Shown here one piece after another: positions 18,998-32,754 of a stretch of DNA of 64,000 nucleotides. This DNA is from Campylobacter sp. LR291e (GTDB lineage: Bacteria; Campylobacterota; Campylobacteria; Campylobacterales; Campylobacteraceae), in NCBI RefSeq assembly GCF_008633915.1, contig NZ_VJNV01000015.1, positions 1 to 64,000 of the forward strand. The letters are read 5' to 3'. The translations under genes were made by a program, and so were the position numbers. The notes under the pieces are model-generated. The model made no database searches, had not been told where the DNA came from, and saw only the letters and a program-made list of their open reading frames with translations. Position 1 is the stretch's first letter; each line of letters begins with the position of its first letter.

Positions 18998-19423
18998 TTA
19001 TTGTCCTTCTTTAGCAAGTTGTGCGGTGTGAGGATGCTCACTTCCTGCATAAATTTTAAGTTTTTTAAGCATAGCCCTGCCTAAATTTGTTTTAGGAAGC
19101 ATACCTCTAACAGCTATTTTATAAAGTTTAACAGGATTTTTTGCAAGTAAATCTCCGAATTTTTCACTCTTAACACTTCCAAAATAACCAGAATGCCTAT
19201 GATAAAGCTTATCTTCTGCCTTATTAGCACCTGTAAAAATAGCCTTTGAAGCATTTATGATAACTACATAATCTCCACAATCTACATTTGGAGTAAAGCA
19301 AGGCTTATTTTTACCTCTTAAGATTGTCGCTACTTCTGTTAAAAGACGCCCGAAACGTTTACCCTCAGCGTCTAAAACTATCCATTGTCTTTGAACTTCG
19401 TTTGGCTTTGTTATCTTAGTCAT
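18998..19423 (-). CDS. rplM: 50S ribosomal protein L13
   Basis: L13 is an early assembly protein of the 50S subunit. The 141-residue protein has the typical [17 protein letters not shown] and [13 protein letters not shown] segments. It is the first gene of the rplM-rpsI unit and has its own promoter. Confidence 0.98.
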   Translation of the reverse strand: MTKITKPNEVQRQWIVLDAEGKRFGRLLTEVATILRGKNKPCFTPNVDCGDYVVIINASKAIFTGANKAEDKLYHRHSGYFGSVKSEKFGDLLAKNPVKLYKIAVRGMLPKTNLGRAMLKKLKIYAGSEHPHTAQLAKEGQ

Positions 19424-19455
19424 TTTCTACCTTTTGCCAAAATTTTAAAAATATG

Positions 19456-19461
19456 ATTATA
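19456..19461 (-). promoter_or_regulatory. -10 element of rplM-rpsI
   Basis: TATAAT on the minus strand in ACTATAATCAT, 33 bases upstream of the rplM ATG, between ruvC and rplM. Confidence 0.55.
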
Positions 19462-19505
19462 GTTATTTTTACTTAATTAAAACTGAATTTAAGTAAATAT
19501 TAAAT

Positions 19506-19982
19506 TTAAACCCTTATTCTTAAATTTGCACAATGAGTTAGGGCAACTGCTATTGCATCGGTAATATCTAGGGGCTTAATATCCTTTTGAATTCCTAATA
19601 ATCTTTTAACCATAAAGGCAACTTGTTCTTTACTAGCCTTTGCCTTGCCCGTAATAGCCTTTTTAACTTGCAAGGGGGTATATTCGCTAAATTCTCCATG
19701 CATTTGTAAAATTTTTAAACTTAATGCCCCTCTAAACTGGGCAAGTTTTAAAACACTTCTTGGATTATAAGCAAAGAAAATATCCTCAATAGCCACCTCG
19801 TCAAAGTGATATTGTTTAAAAATCAAATCAAGACCTTCACAAAGTTCGGTTATTTGATATTGCAAGGTGCTTGGTTTTATCTTAATAAGTCCTGCTTCAA
19901 GGAGTAAATTTTTATTTTTATTCGCCTCAATAATTGCATAGCCACAAAACCTACTTCCAGGGTCTATCCCTAAAATTTTCAC
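19506..19982 (-). CDS. ruvC: Holliday junction endonuclease RuvC
   Basis: RuvC resolves Holliday junctions with RuvA and RuvB. Seen: GIDPGS with the first catalytic Asp near the start, [11 protein letters not shown] with the catalytic Glu, and [12 protein letters not shown] near the C-terminus with the remaining acidic residues. I choose the GTG at 19982 because AAGGG lies eight bases before it and the 158-aa product matches the family length. Upstream in-frame GTG codons at 19991 and 20015 are less well placed. It is divergent from dnaA, with origin-like boxes at its 5' end. Confidence 0.93.
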   Translation of the reverse strand: MKILGIDPGSRFCGYAIIEANKNKNLLLEAGLIKIKPSTLQYQITELCEGLDLIFKQYHFDEVAIEDIFFAYNPRSVLKLAQFRGALSLKILQMHGEFSEYTPLQVKKAITGKAKASKEQVAFMVKRLLGIQKDIKPLDITDAIAVALTHCANLRIRV

Positions 19983-20024
19983 AATTTTCACCCTTAAAAT
20001 TTTAGATAATTTCACTATGTGAAA
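19976..20024. other. DnaA-box-like cluster upstream of dnaA
   Basis: TTTTCACA (19976-19983), TTTTCACC (19985-19992) and an inverted repeat TTTCAC-TAT-GTGAAA (20010-20024) lie between ruvC and dnaA. They resemble the TTTTCACA-type DnaA boxes of this group. They could be part of the origin or an autoregulatory site for dnaA. Confidence 0.45.
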
Positions 20025-20072
20025 TTTTTTAAAATTATAGCTTTTTTTACTAAATTTTTTATATTTTTAGGT

Positions 20073-20078
20073 TATAAT
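20073..20078 (+). promoter_or_regulatory. -10 element of dnaA
   Basis: TATAAT within GGTTATAATTGCC after a T-rich tract, 25 bases before the dnaA ATG. Confidence 0.6.
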
Positions 20079-20102
20079 TGCCAAAAATTTACAAGAGGAC
20101 AA

Positions 20103-21434
20103 ATGGACGCAAGTCAGATATTAACAGCACTTAAAAACGAATTGTCACAAAGAGATTTTGAATATTATATATCACATTTACAATTTAGCGAAAAACAAAG
20201 CAAGGCCGATTATTTAGTATTTGTAGCTCCAAATGAATTTATGGCAAAATTTATAAAAACAAAATTTGGAGAAAAGATTGCTTATTTTTACGAAGCTAAA
20301 AGTGGAAATAAGGCAAAAATTAATATTATAAGCACAAATAATGATAAATTAAAACACCATAAAAGTACTACAAAGCTTGATATAGTGCATATTAAAGCAC
20401 AAAGTACTATTTTAAATCCGTCTTTTACCTTTGATAATTTTGTAGTAGGAGATTCAAATAAATATGCCTTTACAACTTGCAAGGTAGCAAGTGATAAAGA
20501 TAAACTTGGTAAGCTTTATAATCCTATTTTTATATATGGTTCTACTGGGCTTGGAAAGACTCATTTGCTTCAAGCTGTGGGAAATGTGTGTATTGAGCTT
20601 GGAAAAAAGGTAACTTATGCAACTAGTGAAAATTTTATAAATGATTTTACCCTGCATTTAAAAAATCATACTTTAGAAAAATTCAAAGAAAAATATAAAA
20701 ATTGCGATGCCTTGCTTATTGACGATGTGCAATTTTTTGGAAAAACAGATAAAATACAAGAAGAATTTTTTCATATCTTCAACGAAATTCACAATCAAAG
20801 TGGGCAAATTATAATGACTAGCGATAAACCACCAAATATGCTAACAGGCATTACTGAAAGATTAAAAACGCGTTTTGTAAATGGAATAATCGCTGATATT
20901 ACTCCACCTGAACTTGATACAAAAAAGGCTATTATTCAAAAAAAATGTGAATTTAATGAAATTTATTTAAGGCAAGAAGTTATTGATTATATAGCTGCTT
21001 CAATGGGGAATAATATTAGAGAAATTGAAGGAATGATTACAAATTTAAATGCCCATTCTAAATTAATTAATCAAGAAATAAATTTAGACCTAGTAAAGGC
21101 TGTTATAAAAGACCATGTTAAGGAGATGAAAGAAAATATAAACTTTGAAGATATTTTAAATTTAGTTTGTAGAGAATTTAATATAAAAATCAGTGACGTA
21201 CAATCAAATAAAAAAATGAAAAATATAGTAATGGTAAGAAGGATTATAATATTTTTATCAAGAGAACTTACTAGTATCTCAATGCCAAAACTTGCTACTT
21301 ATTTTGACATGAAAGACCATACAGCTATATCTCATAATATTAAGAAAATTAATGAATTAATTAATAAAGATTTAGAGTTAAAAAACAAAATAGATGAACT
21401 AAGAAATAAAATTTTAGTTAAATCTCAACAATAA
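20103..21434 (+). CDS. dnaA: Chromosomal replication initiator DnaA
   Basis: DnaA binds the origin and opens the DNA for replication start. The 443-residue protein has an N-terminal domain I, AAA+ Walker A GSTGLGKTH near residue 146, Walker B LLIDDVQFF near 205, and the C-terminal DNA-binding signature DMKDHTAISHNIKKI. I choose the ATG at 20103 (MDASQILTALKNEL), which follows AGAGGAC. An in-frame start at 20019 would add a hydrophobic stretch foreign to DnaA and lies upstream of the promoter. Confidence 0.97.
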   Translation: MDASQILTALKNELSQRDFEYYISHLQFSEKQSKADYLVFVAPNEFMAKFIKTKFGEKIAYFYEAKSGNKAKINIISTNNDKLKHHKSTTKLDIVHIKAQSTILNPSFTFDNFVVGDSNKYAFTTCKVASDKDKLGKLYNPIFIYGSTGLGKTHLLQAVGNVCIELGKKVTYATSENFINDFTLHLKNHTLEKFKEKYKNCDALLIDDVQFFGKTDKIQEEFFHIFNEIHNQSGQIIMTSDKPPNMLTGITERLKTRFVNGIIADITPPELDTKKAIIQKKCEFNEIYLRQEVIDYIAASMGNNIREIEGMITNLNAHSKLINQEINLDLVKAVIKDHVKEMKENINFEDILNLVCREFNIKISDVQSNKKMKNIVMVRRIIIFLSRELTSISMPKLATYFDMKDHTAISHNIKKINELINKDLELKNKIDELRNKILVKSQQ

Positions 21435-21582
21435 GATTGTGAAAGAATGTGAAAAAATTTATTTAAGCTTGTTTGAAAATTTGTTAAAAAAATATGTTAA
21501 AATAACCCTTTGAAAATTTTTTTCACAATTTCAACAAACTTATTATTATGATGAATTTAAAATTTAAAAATAAGGAGAGAAA
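21435..21582. other. Probable replication origin (oriC) between dnaA and dnaN
   Basis: The 148-base gap holds TGTGAAAGA (21438-21446), TGTGAAAAA (21448-21456) and TTTTTCACA (21519-21527), DnaA-box-like in both directions. They flank a very AT-rich stretch (about 21457-21510) that could be the unwinding region. Position between dnaA and dnaN is typical for bacterial origins. Inferred, not proven; the boxes upstream of dnaA may also contribute. Confidence 0.6.
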
Positions 21583-22650
21583 ATGAAACTTAGCATTAAC
21601 AAAAATACCCTAGAAGCTGCAATCACCCTATGCAATTCTTATGTAGATAAAAAAGATGCAAGTATTATAACTTCACACTTGCTTTTTCAAGCACAAGATG
21701 ATAAACTCATCATAAAGGCTAGTGATTATGAAATAGGACTTACCTATCATATTAAAAAAATTCATATTGATAATCCAGGTTTTGCTACTACAAATGGGAA
21801 AAGTTTAGCTGATATCATTAAAAATTTAAATAATGAAGAAATAACACTTGAAACCATTGATAATTCTTTATTTATTAAACAAAAAAATACTAAATATAAA
21901 TTACCTATGTTTAATTATGTAGATTTTCCTGAATTTCCTAACATTGAAAATAAAAATAAATTCAATATAGATTCTTCTGATTTAAGTAAATCTTTAAAAA
22001 AGATTTTACCTTGTATTGATACAAATAATGCAAAATACTCATTTAATGGAGCTTACTTAAATATAAAACACGATAAAATAGACTTTGTAGGAAGCGATAC
22101 TAAACGTCTAGCAATTTATACCTTAGATAAACAAAATGATAATGAGTTTTCTATATGTATTCCTAAAAAAGCTATATATGAAATGCAAAAATTATTTTAT
22201 GAAAATATTGAAATTTTTTATGATGAAAATATACTTATTGCAAAAAGTGATAATTTTGAATTTTATACTAAATTGATAAATGATAAATTTGCAAATTACG
22301 AAGCTATCATTCCTAACAATTTTAAACAAGAATTTTTATTTCAAACAGAAGACTTTATAGATTCTTTAAAAAAAATTAGTGTAATCACAGATAAATTAAA
22401 ACTTCAATTTACTAAAAATAAAATTATCTTTGAAGGCATTAGTACTAATAATATAGAAGCAAAAACTGAAATTGAAAAAGAACTTGATATAAATGAAGAA
22501 TTTTCTCTTACTATAAAAATTAAATTCTTTTTAGACTTTTTGTATTCTATAGAAGAAAGTTCTTTTAAATTAAGTATTAAAGAACCAAATTTATCATTTA
22601 TTATAAATGCTGAAAATTTAAATGTAATCATACTACCTATTATTTTATAA
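21583..22650 (+). CDS. dnaN: DNA polymerase III sliding clamp (beta subunit)
   Basis: The beta clamp encircles DNA and holds polymerase III in place. The 355-residue protein has the expected length and three-domain clamp layout, beginning MKLSINKNTLEAAITLC and ending in the typical hydrophobic VIILPI. The ribosome binding site AAGGAGAG precedes the ATG. gyrB starts 12 bases later. Confidence 0.95.
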   Translation: MKLSINKNTLEAAITLCNSYVDKKDASIITSHLLFQAQDDKLIIKASDYEIGLTYHIKKIHIDNPGFATTNGKSLADIIKNLNNEEITLETIDNSLFIKQKNTKYKLPMFNYVDFPEFPNIENKNKFNIDSSDLSKSLKKILPCIDTNNAKYSFNGAYLNIKHDKIDFVGSDTKRLAIYTLDKQNDNEFSICIPKKAIYEMQKLFYENIEIFYDENILIAKSDNFEFYTKLINDKFANYEAIIPNNFKQEFLFQTEDFIDSLKKISVITDKLKLQFTKNKIIFEGISTNNIEAKTEIEKELDINEEFSLTIKIKFFLDFLYSIEESSFKLSIKEPNLSFIINAENLNVIILPIIL

Positions 22651-26316
<3,666 letters not shown>

Positions 26317-26330
<14 letters not shown>

Positions 26331-27339
26331 AGCTTATACTGCCTTTTGAATAATTTGTAACCTTGCTTTCAAAAAAGTTACTTTTTTGGTCATTAAATTT
26401 AGAAAAATCATCAACCCATTTTATAGGGTGTTTAGAATTGTATAATCTTTCATAACCAATAGCAACTAATCTTTGGTCTACTAAATAATGAATATATTCT
26501 TCTATAATATCATCTGTAAAGCCCATGATTTGATTTTGGGTGATATATTGTCCCCATTTAATCTCAAGCTCACCAGCCTTAGTAAACATTTCATAAATTT
26601 TTCTTTCATTTTCTAAATTAAATAAATCACTTCTTTCGGCACGAACCGAATTTATCATATTTTGAAATAATAATAAATGAGTGATTTCATCTCTTTGAAT
26701 AAAGCGAATCATTTGAGCAGAACCTAGCATTTTACCAGCCCTTGCTAGTGCATAAATGGCAGTAAAACCACTATAAAAATAAATACCTTCTAAAATTTGA
26801 TTTGCAACCATAGCAAGTAATAATTTATTATCATCCACGTCCCCTGCCAGGCTTTGATAAATGCCTGAAATAAAGTCATTTTTTTCCCTTAATGTTTCAT
26901 CGTATTTTTCCATTTCATAGATTAAATCAGTATCATCACAAATGGCCTCAACCATTACAGCATAAGATTTTGAATGATTTGCCTCTTCATAGGCCTGTCT
27001 TGCTAAAACGGCGTTAATTTCTGGGGCGGTTATGTAAGGATTGATATTATCAGCTAAATTATTTGTTTGAAAGCTATCCATTGAAATAAGTTGGCTCCAT
27101 ACCAAATCATACATTCTTTTTTCAGCAGCAGTTAAATTACAACGATAATCAAGGGCATCCTTTGTAGTATCAACCTCTCTTGGAAACCAAGTATTTGCCT
27201 CCATTAAGTCCCAAAGTTTTAAAGCCCAAGTGTATTTTGCCTTTGTGAAATTTAAGATTCCATGTGGATTGCCGTTAAATACGCGTCTTTCTCCTAAATT
27301 TTCACTTGAACTAGGATTGTAAATTTTTTTTCTCTTCAT
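26317..27339 (-). CDS. nrdB: Ribonucleotide reductase class Ia, beta subunit
   Basis: The beta subunit holds the metal-tyrosyl radical cofactor that starts conversion of ribonucleotides to deoxyribonucleotides. Carboxylate and His ligands are visible in EEANHSKSY and RDEITHLLLF. The C-terminus ends SISFEDF, an alpha-subunit docking tail. Start at 27339 (MKRKKIYNPSSSENLGERR, 340 aa) because AAGGAGAAAGATT precedes it. The start overlaps the RDD gene by 29 bases. nrdA is not in the window. Confidence 0.94.
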
Positions 27340-27745
27340 AATCTTTCTCCTTTTTAACAATACAGCTTTGAGATATCAAATCATAGGCAGTTAAGCCATC
27401 TTTTCTAAATAAACTAATAATAATACCAAATAAAATGGCACAACTTATGATAAAAGCAAAATATCTTAGTATAATTTTAAGAATTTTAAGCTTTTTTCCT
27501 GTTTTTAAATCAATTAAGTAAAGTCCATAAGCTTTTAAACCCGGACTTTGTGCTGATTTTAAAAAAAATAAGCCTTGCAAAAAACCAAAGCCAAGTACGC
27601 AAATAAAAATGCTAAGTTGAGATTTTCTAAACTCAGCAGCAGAACCTAAAATAAAATAACTTATATATAAAAGTGGAACATAAAGTAAGAATAGGTCTAT
27701 TAAAAAGGCCTTCATTCTTTCAACGCGACTTGCCCTTACTATCAA
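27311..27745 (-). CDS. RDD-family membrane protein
   Basis: 144 residues with three or four hydrophobic segments (about 12-32, 44-62, 92-112) and the family-like RxxAFLIDLF start and GLKAYGLYLIDLKTGK loop. RDD proteins have no single known role. Located between pyrE and nrdB as in C. jejuni (Cj0232c). Confidence 0.82.
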   Translation of the reverse strand: MIVRASRVERMKAFLIDLFLLYVPLLYISYFILGSAAEFRKSQLSIFICVLGFGFLQGLFFLKSAQSPGLKAYGLYLIDLKTGKKLKILKIILRYFAFIISCAILFGIIISLFRKDGLTAYDLISQSCIVKKEKDYEEKKNLQS

Positions 27746-27747
27746 TT

Positions 27748-28359
27748 TTAATTGCCTCTACTACCCGGTTTTATCGCCTTTGTACCTTCCTTACAAAGTG
27801 GACAATCACTAGCTTCATAAATTTCAAAATCAAAATTTCCCAAGGTAAAAAGTGGTATATTACTAGGCAATTTTGCCTCTTCTTTTCTTTGAGTTTTTAG
27901 GTTAGAAACTGCACAAAAACCACGATTTGCTAAGGCTGCAAAGGCTACTACCTTTCCACCTAAATTCTCAATTATCTTTGTGCTTTCAAGGGCTGAACCA
28001 CCTGTTGTAATGATATCTTCACAAATGATAAATTTTTCATTTTCTTTAACACTAAAACCACGTCTTAAAGTCATAACCCCATCTACTCTTTCAGTGAAAA
28101 TAAAACGTTTTGAAGAAACCCTAGCTAACTCATAACCTGCTAAAATTCCTCCAAGTGCAGGTGAACAAATGCTATCAAATTTAATCTTATTTTTTGCGAT
28201 AATCTTAAATAATCTCTCACAAAGTTTTCCTGCTAGATAAGGATTTTCAAGTATTTTTGCACTTTGTAGGTAAAATTTAGAATGTTTTCCTGAACTTAAT
28301 AAAAAATGCCCTTGTAAATATGCCCCAAATTTTTTATAAATCTTTTCTAAATTTGCCAT
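27748..28359 (-). CDS. pyrE: Orotate phosphoribosyltransferase
   Basis: Joins orotate to PRPP in pyrimidine synthesis. The 203-residue protein has the PRPP-binding stretch [16 protein letters not shown] near residues 108-123 and [15 protein letters not shown]. It carries a C-terminal CPLC pair in an extension, [18 protein letters not shown], typical of the Campylobacter form. The RDD gene starts 2 bases after its stop. Confidence 0.95.
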   Translation of the reverse strand: MANLEKIYKKFGAYLQGHFLLSSGKHSKFYLQSAKILENPYLAGKLCERLFKIIAKNKIKFDSICSPALGGILAGYELARVSSKRFIFTERVDGVMTLRRGFSVKENEKFIICEDIITTGGSALESTKIIENLGGKVVAFAALANRGFCAVSNLKTQRKEEAKLPSNIPLFTLGNFDFEIYEASDCPLCKEGTKAIKPGSRGN

Positions 28360-28362
28360 TTT

Positions 28363-28920
28363 TTATACCTTTAAAAGCTCACTTTCTTTATTTTTCACGC
28401 TTTCATCGATTTTAGCCACATAAGAATCAGTAAATTTTTGAATTTCATCATAAGCCTTTTTTGCCTCGTCCTCGCTTATAACCTTATCTTTTTCAAGTTT
28501 TTTAACATTATCATTTGCATCTTTTCTAGTATTTCTAACTGAAATTTTAGCCTTTTCACCCATAGCCTTTGCGTGTTTTACATTTTCTTCTCTTTGTTCT
28601 CTTGTCATAGGAGGAAAGAAAAGTTTAACGCTTTCTCCATCGTTATTTGGATTAACGCCGATATTTGCAGCTGCTATGGTGCTTTCTATTGTTTTTAACA
28701 TAGGTTTTTCCCAAGGACTTATGCTAATAGTTGAGGCATCACTTGCTAAAATGGTAGCTACTTGATTTAAAGGGGTAGCATTACCATAATAATCAACCAT
28801 GATATGATCTAGTATATGTATATTTACCTTGCCAGTTCTAAGTGTAGTAAAATCTTTTTTAAGGGCTTCAAGTGCTTTTTCGTTATGTTCTTTTTGCTTT
28901 TTATAAATTTCATTAACCAT
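28363..28920 (-). CDS. frr: Ribosome recycling factor
   Basis: Splits the post-termination ribosome with EF-G. The 185-residue length is standard, with [17 protein letters not shown] near the start and the long coiled helices at both ends (e.g. [15 protein letters not shown]). Co-oriented with secG and pyrE at 2-3 base spacing. Confidence 0.97.
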   Translation of the reverse strand: MVNEIYKKQKEHNEKALEALKKDFTTLRTGKVNIHILDHIMVDYYGNATPLNQVATILASDASTISISPWEKPMLKTIESTIAAANIGVNPNNDGESVKLFFPPMTREQREENVKHAKAMGEKAKISVRNTRKDANDNVKKLEKDKVISEDEAKKAYDEIQKFTDSYVAKIDESVKNKESELLKV

Positions 28921-28922
28921 TT

Positions 28923-29297
28923 TTATTCCTTTGTAGAATTTGTTTCGATATTAGGTGCTAGTGGGGCTAAATTTGAACTTGGAAGTTCAGGTATAGAAAG
29001 TGGGGCTGATGGCACTACCGGAATACTTGAATTTGTTTCTATTTGAATTTTTTCAGCTAAGGAATTTTTACTTGCTTTATTATAAAGATAACCAAGACCT
29101 ATGGTATTTGCGATTAATACTAAACCCATAATAAAGGTAAATTTAGCTAAAAAACCAGCCGGTCCTTTTGCTCCAAATAAAGACTCATTACTTCCACTAT
29201 ATGCCCCAAGACCTATACTTGAACTTTTTTGTAATAAAACAGCGATACAAATTATCACAACAATAACAAATTGTAAGACAATTAAAAGGGTAATCAT
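28923..29297 (-). CDS. secG: Protein translocase subunit SecG
   Basis: SecG assists the SecYE channel. The 124-residue protein has a first membrane helix (3-22), the [16 protein letters not shown] loop and a second helix (about 51-71). The C-terminal extension is Ser/Pro/Ala-rich and probably disordered. Confidence 0.92.
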   Translation of the reverse strand: MITLLIVLQFVIVVIICIAVLLQKSSSIGLGAYSGSNESLFGAKGPAGFLAKFTFIMGLVLIANTIGLGYLYNKASKNSLAEKIQIETNSSIPVVPSAPLSIPELPSSNLAPLAPNIETNSTKE

Positions 29298-29365
29298 TTT
29301 AGCTTCCTAATGTAGATTTTGAGTAAAATTGTAGCTGATTTAAGTTTATAAAGATTTAAAATTTA

Positions 29366-29397
29366 AAAGAATTTGAAAGATATCTTTCAAATTCTTT
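29366..29397 (-). terminator. Terminator of the BI-1 gene
   Basis: A perfect palindrome (AAGAATTTGAAAGAT/ATCTTTCAAATTCTT, 29367-29396) just past the minus-strand stop at 29402, followed on that strand by TTTTAAATTTT. Confidence 0.75.
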
Positions 29398-29401
29398 ATA
29401 A

Positions 29402-30088
29402 CTAGCGATTTACACTTCTTAGAATATTTAAAAGTGACACAAAAAGATTTACAAAGTCTAAGTATAAAGCAACCGCACCCTCAACAGGTGTTTCATAATT
29501 TCCACGAATGATATTTTGTGTATCATAAAGAATGTAAAATGAAAATAAAATTGCTGCGATTGCCGAAATTGCTAAGCTAAAAACGCTACTTTGTACAAAA
29601 ATATTTATCAAAGATGCAGCCACAACTACGATTAACACTATAAAAAGTGCCTTGCCTATAACGCTAAAATCTTTTTTTGTATTCATTGCAAAAAGGCTAA
29701 GTCCAGCAAAGGCTACCGTTGTTAAGGCAAAGGCTTGTGCTATTATAACTCCACCTTCTGCTAACATTAAAACAGACATTAAAAGAGGAGTTAGTGTAAG
29801 CCCTGAACAAAAGGTAAAGCCAAAAAGCAAGATTAAATTTAAAGGGGCCTCTCTTTTTTTATACATTAAGCCAAATAAAAGTCCAAGTTCCACAGCAAAT
29901 AGTACCCAAAACATTACTTGAGATTGCACGAAGTATTGTGCTAGGCTAAAAACGCCTATATAAGCACCAGCAGTAGCAGCAAGTAAAGAGGCAGCAAAAA
30001 GCTGATAGGTTTGTTTTATAAAATTAGCAAGTGCACCTGATTTTGCACTTGAAAGTTCTCTTGAATAGTCTCTATCATAAAGATTCAT
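29402..30088 (-). CDS. Bax inhibitor-1 family membrane protein (YccA/YbhL type)
   Basis: 228 residues with about seven membrane helices and the family's C-terminal pattern LYDTQNIIRG. Bacterial members can act as pH-sensitive ion leak channels or interact with FtsH; the role here is unknown. N-terminus MNLYDRDYSRELSSAKSGA is hydrophilic. It ends an operon-like minus-strand run and has its own terminator, and is divergent from carbonic anhydrase. Confidence 0.9.
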   Translation of the reverse strand: MNLYDRDYSRELSSAKSGALANFIKQTYQLFAASLLAATAGAYIGVFSLAQYFVQSQVMFWVLFAVELGLLFGLMYKKREAPLNLILLFGFTFCSGLTLTPLLMSVLMLAEGGVIIAQAFALTTVAFAGLSLFAMNTKKDFSVIGKALFIVLIVVVAASLINIFVQSSVFSLAISAIAAILFSFYILYDTQNIIRGNYETPVEGAVALYLDFVNLFVSLLNILRSVNR

Positions 30089-30179
30089 TATATCTCCTTG
30101 TTTGATTTTTGTAAATTTAACACAATTTTTTTAATAAATGCAAATTCATACAAAAATTTTACAAATTAAACATTTTTGC

Positions 30180-30185
30180 TATAAT
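30180..30185 (+). promoter_or_regulatory. -10 element of the carbonic anhydrase operon
   Basis: TATAAT in TTTTTGCTATAATGC, 26 bases before the carbonic anhydrase ATG. A ribosome binding site, CAAGG, follows. Confidence 0.6.
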
Positions 30186-30211
30186 GCAAAAAAATTTTTT
30201 CAAGGTTAAAA

Positions 30212-30847
30212 ATGCAAAATCTTATCAGCGGTGCTATTAAATTTATGCAAGAGGATTTTAAGGAGCACGAACAATTATTTGAAAGTCTTAAAAATAGGCA
30301 AAATCCTCACACGCTTTTCATAGGCTGTTCTGATTCAAGAGTGATTCCAAATTTAATCACAAATACAGGACCTGGTGAACTTTTTGTGATAAGAAATATC
30401 GCAAATATAGTCCCTCCTTATCGCGTTGGGGATGATTATTTAGCTACGACCTCTGCTATAGAATATGCCTTAAATTCTTTGCATATTGAAAATATCGTAG
30501 TTTGTGGTCATAGTAATTGTGGTGGTTGTAATGCCTTGTATTCAAGTGATGAGGAGTTAAAGGAATTACCAAATGTTAAAAAGTGGCTAACCATGCTTGA
30601 ACCCATAAAACATGATGTTTTATCTTTTGCAAAGGATGATATTGCGATGCGTTCTTGGCTTACTGAAAAGCTAAATTTAGTAAATTCTTTGCAAAATATC
30701 TTAACTTATCCAGGAGTTTTAAAGGCATTAGAAGATAAGAAAATCGAAATTCACGCTTGGTACTACATAATAGAAACGGGCGAAATTTATGAGTATGATT
30801 ATAAAAGGCAGATTTTTACCTTAATTCAAAATAGGAATGTAAAATGA
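30212..30847 (+). CDS. canB: Beta-carbonic anhydrase
   Basis: Interconverts CO2 and bicarbonate; important for capnophilic Campylobacter. The 211-residue protein shows the zinc site as CSDSR near residue 39 (Cys) and HSNCGG near 99-104 (His and Cys), and the Asp-Arg pair in the same motif. The next gene overlaps its stop by four bases (ATGA), so the two are probably coupled, as in C. jejuni (Cj0237-Cj0238). Confidence 0.95.
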   Translation: MQNLISGAIKFMQEDFKEHEQLFESLKNRQNPHTLFIGCSDSRVIPNLITNTGPGELFVIRNIANIVPPYRVGDDYLATTSAIEYALNSLHIENIVVCGHSNCGGCNALYSSDEELKELPNVKKWLTMLEPIKHDVLSFAKDDIAMRSWLTEKLNLVNSLQNILTYPGVLKALEDKKIEIHAWYYIIETGEIYEYDYKRQIFTLIQNRNVK

Positions 30848-32751
30848 AAAAAATTATCTTAATATTTGCTTTATGCTTTGTTGTATTTTTGCAAGGTGAT
30901 AATATAAACGAGTTTGAAGCACAAGAATTTGAAGTACAAGAACAAAATGCAAGTAGCGATGATAGTGGTAAAAAGATATATTTACTAGTACAAGACTTTG
31001 TAAAATTAAATCAAAAATTAAAAAAGGCTAAAGAAACTCAGGATATAAATTCTAGTTCTTTTAAATCCTTAAATTCCGAGATTAGTAGGGAAAAGGCTAA
31101 AATTTTAGCCACAATTCCAGGCGTTATAACGCAACAAAAGATAAATAGCGATGATGTAAATAAATTCTTAGAGGTTAGACAAAATTTAGAAAGCCTTAAA
31201 GAAAGAAGTACAAAAAATCACTTTGTTTTCGTGGATACTAGCTTGGATTTAATGTATATGCAAGTTATACAAGATTTTTTCTCAGCCTTATTTAAGCTTG
31301 AAAAATTGTTTAAAGAAACTGCAAGTAGTTCTTCAATGATAGCTGTAATCGATGAATCTCTAAACGCTTTGCAAAAAGATTCTGTTAATAATCTTGGTGA
31401 AAATAAGGCAAAGATTACAAATGAAAGTGAGCTTTTAAGGGTAGAAAGAAAAGAAGCCATGATTGCAAATGCTGTCGAGGCCTATAATGAAATTTTAATG
31501 CACTTAAAAGATAATGCAAATTTGCTTGAAAGTAATTATATTTTTAGTACCTTTAAGTTTCAAGATTGGATAAATTATATAAATGAAATTTTTGATATTG
31601 AATATATAAATGTAGGCAAGGTCTTACTTTGCGTAATTGTGATTTTGTTTTTTATTTCACTTAGAAAATTTTTAGCAAATATTTTATATATTGTTTTGAT
31701 TAAATTATTTTATCGAAACAAGGATGGAAGTAGCGTTAAAGAACTTTTTATAGATAGTATTAAAAAGCCTGTTGGATACTTGCTTTTAGTTTATGCCATT
31801 AGCTTGTGTTTAACGATAATTTTTTATCCTCAACCCGTATTTTTAGCAATCACTAATCTTTTATATATAATCTATGCAATATTCTTTGCCCTTTTAGCCT
31901 TTAAGATTATCGATGGTTATGGCATGGTAATAATCTCAAAAATAGCTCAAAAAAGTGGCAAAAAAGAAGTAATTAACCTAGTTATAAAAATAGTTTATTT
32001 TATAATCTTCATAATAGCCATACTTTTCATACTTTCAAGGCTTGGTTTTAATATCTCAGCCATTATCGCTTCACTTGGAATAGGTGGTTTAGCAGTTGCC
32101 CTTGCTGCAAAAGATATTATCGCAAATTTCTTTGCGTCTATACTCCTTTTATTTGATGATAGTTTTAATCAAGGCGATTGGGTAGAGATTGCTGGTATTG
32201 AGGGTAATGTCGTTGAAACAGGACTTAGAAAAACTACTATTAGGACCTTTGATAACTCCTTAGTATTTTTGCCAAATTCAGCAGTAATGGCAGCAAATAT
32301 TAAAAATTGGTCTAAACGTCGTATAGGAAGACATATAAAAATGTATATAGGCGTGGGATACGATGCTACCCCTGAAAAGCTTGATGCTTGCGTGAATGAT
32401 TTAAGAGAGCTTTTAAATACTAGCGAGTTGGTATCTCACCCAGAAGATAATGCCTTAAAAGCCGGTAGCTGGGCAAAATATAGACAAAATTTAGTTTCTA
32501 TTAATGATCTAGAAGGTTATAAAAATGCTTGTTATGTTGCATTAAGTGATTTTGGAGATAGTAGTATAAATATAGAACTTTATTTTTATACCAAGGGCGT
32601 AACAGCTAAGGATTTTAGGGAAACTAGACATAAATTAATGCTTGAGTTTATGCGTATAGTTGCTAAAAATGGACTTAGCTTTGCTTTCCCAAGTAGAAGT
32701 ATTTATATAGAAAATTTGCCTAAGAATTTAGAATTTAGCACCAAGGCTTAA
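30844..32751 (+). CDS. Mechanosensitive channel, MscS family (long form)
   Basis: A channel that releases solutes on osmotic downshock. 635 residues: signal-like start (MKKIILIFALCFVVFLQGD), a periplasmic helical region (about 30-240), several membrane helices, and the MscS core with the pore-lining GLAVALAAKDIIANFFAS near residues 418-436 and the beta-domain sequence GDWVEIAGIEGNVVE. Much longer than E. coli MscS. Confidence 0.92.
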   Translation: MKKIILIFALCFVVFLQGDNINEFEAQEFEVQEQNASSDDSGKKIYLLVQDFVKLNQKLKKAKETQDINSSSFKSLNSEISREKAKILATIPGVITQQKINSDDVNKFLEVRQNLESLKERSTKNHFVFVDTSLDLMYMQVIQDFFSALFKLEKLFKETASSSSMIAVIDESLNALQKDSVNNLGENKAKITNESELLRVERKEAMIANAVEAYNEILMHLKDNANLLESNYIFSTFKFQDWINYINEIFDIEYINVGKVLLCVIVILFFISLRKFLANILYIVLIKLFYRNKDGSSVKELFIDSIKKPVGYLLLVYAISLCLTIIFYPQPVFLAITNLLYIIYAIFFALLAFKIIDGYGMVIISKIAQKSGKKEVINLVIKIVYFIIFIIAILFILSRLGFNISAIIASLGIGGLAVALAAKDIIANFFASILLLFDDSFNQGDWVEIAGIEGNVVETGLRKTTIRTFDNSLVFLPNSAVMAANIKNWSKRRIGRHIKMYIGVGYDATPEKLDACVNDLRELLNTSELVSHPEDNALKAGSWAKYRQNLVSINDLEGYKNACYVALSDFGDSSINIELYFYTKGVTAKDFRETRHKLMLEFMRIVAKNGLSFAFPSRSIYIENLPKNLEFSTKA

Positions 32752-32754
32752 TCT

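Noticed and set aside
20019-20102. N-terminal extension of DnaA
   Set aside because: It would be upstream of the promoter -10 at 20073 and adds a hydrophobic stretch not found in DnaA.
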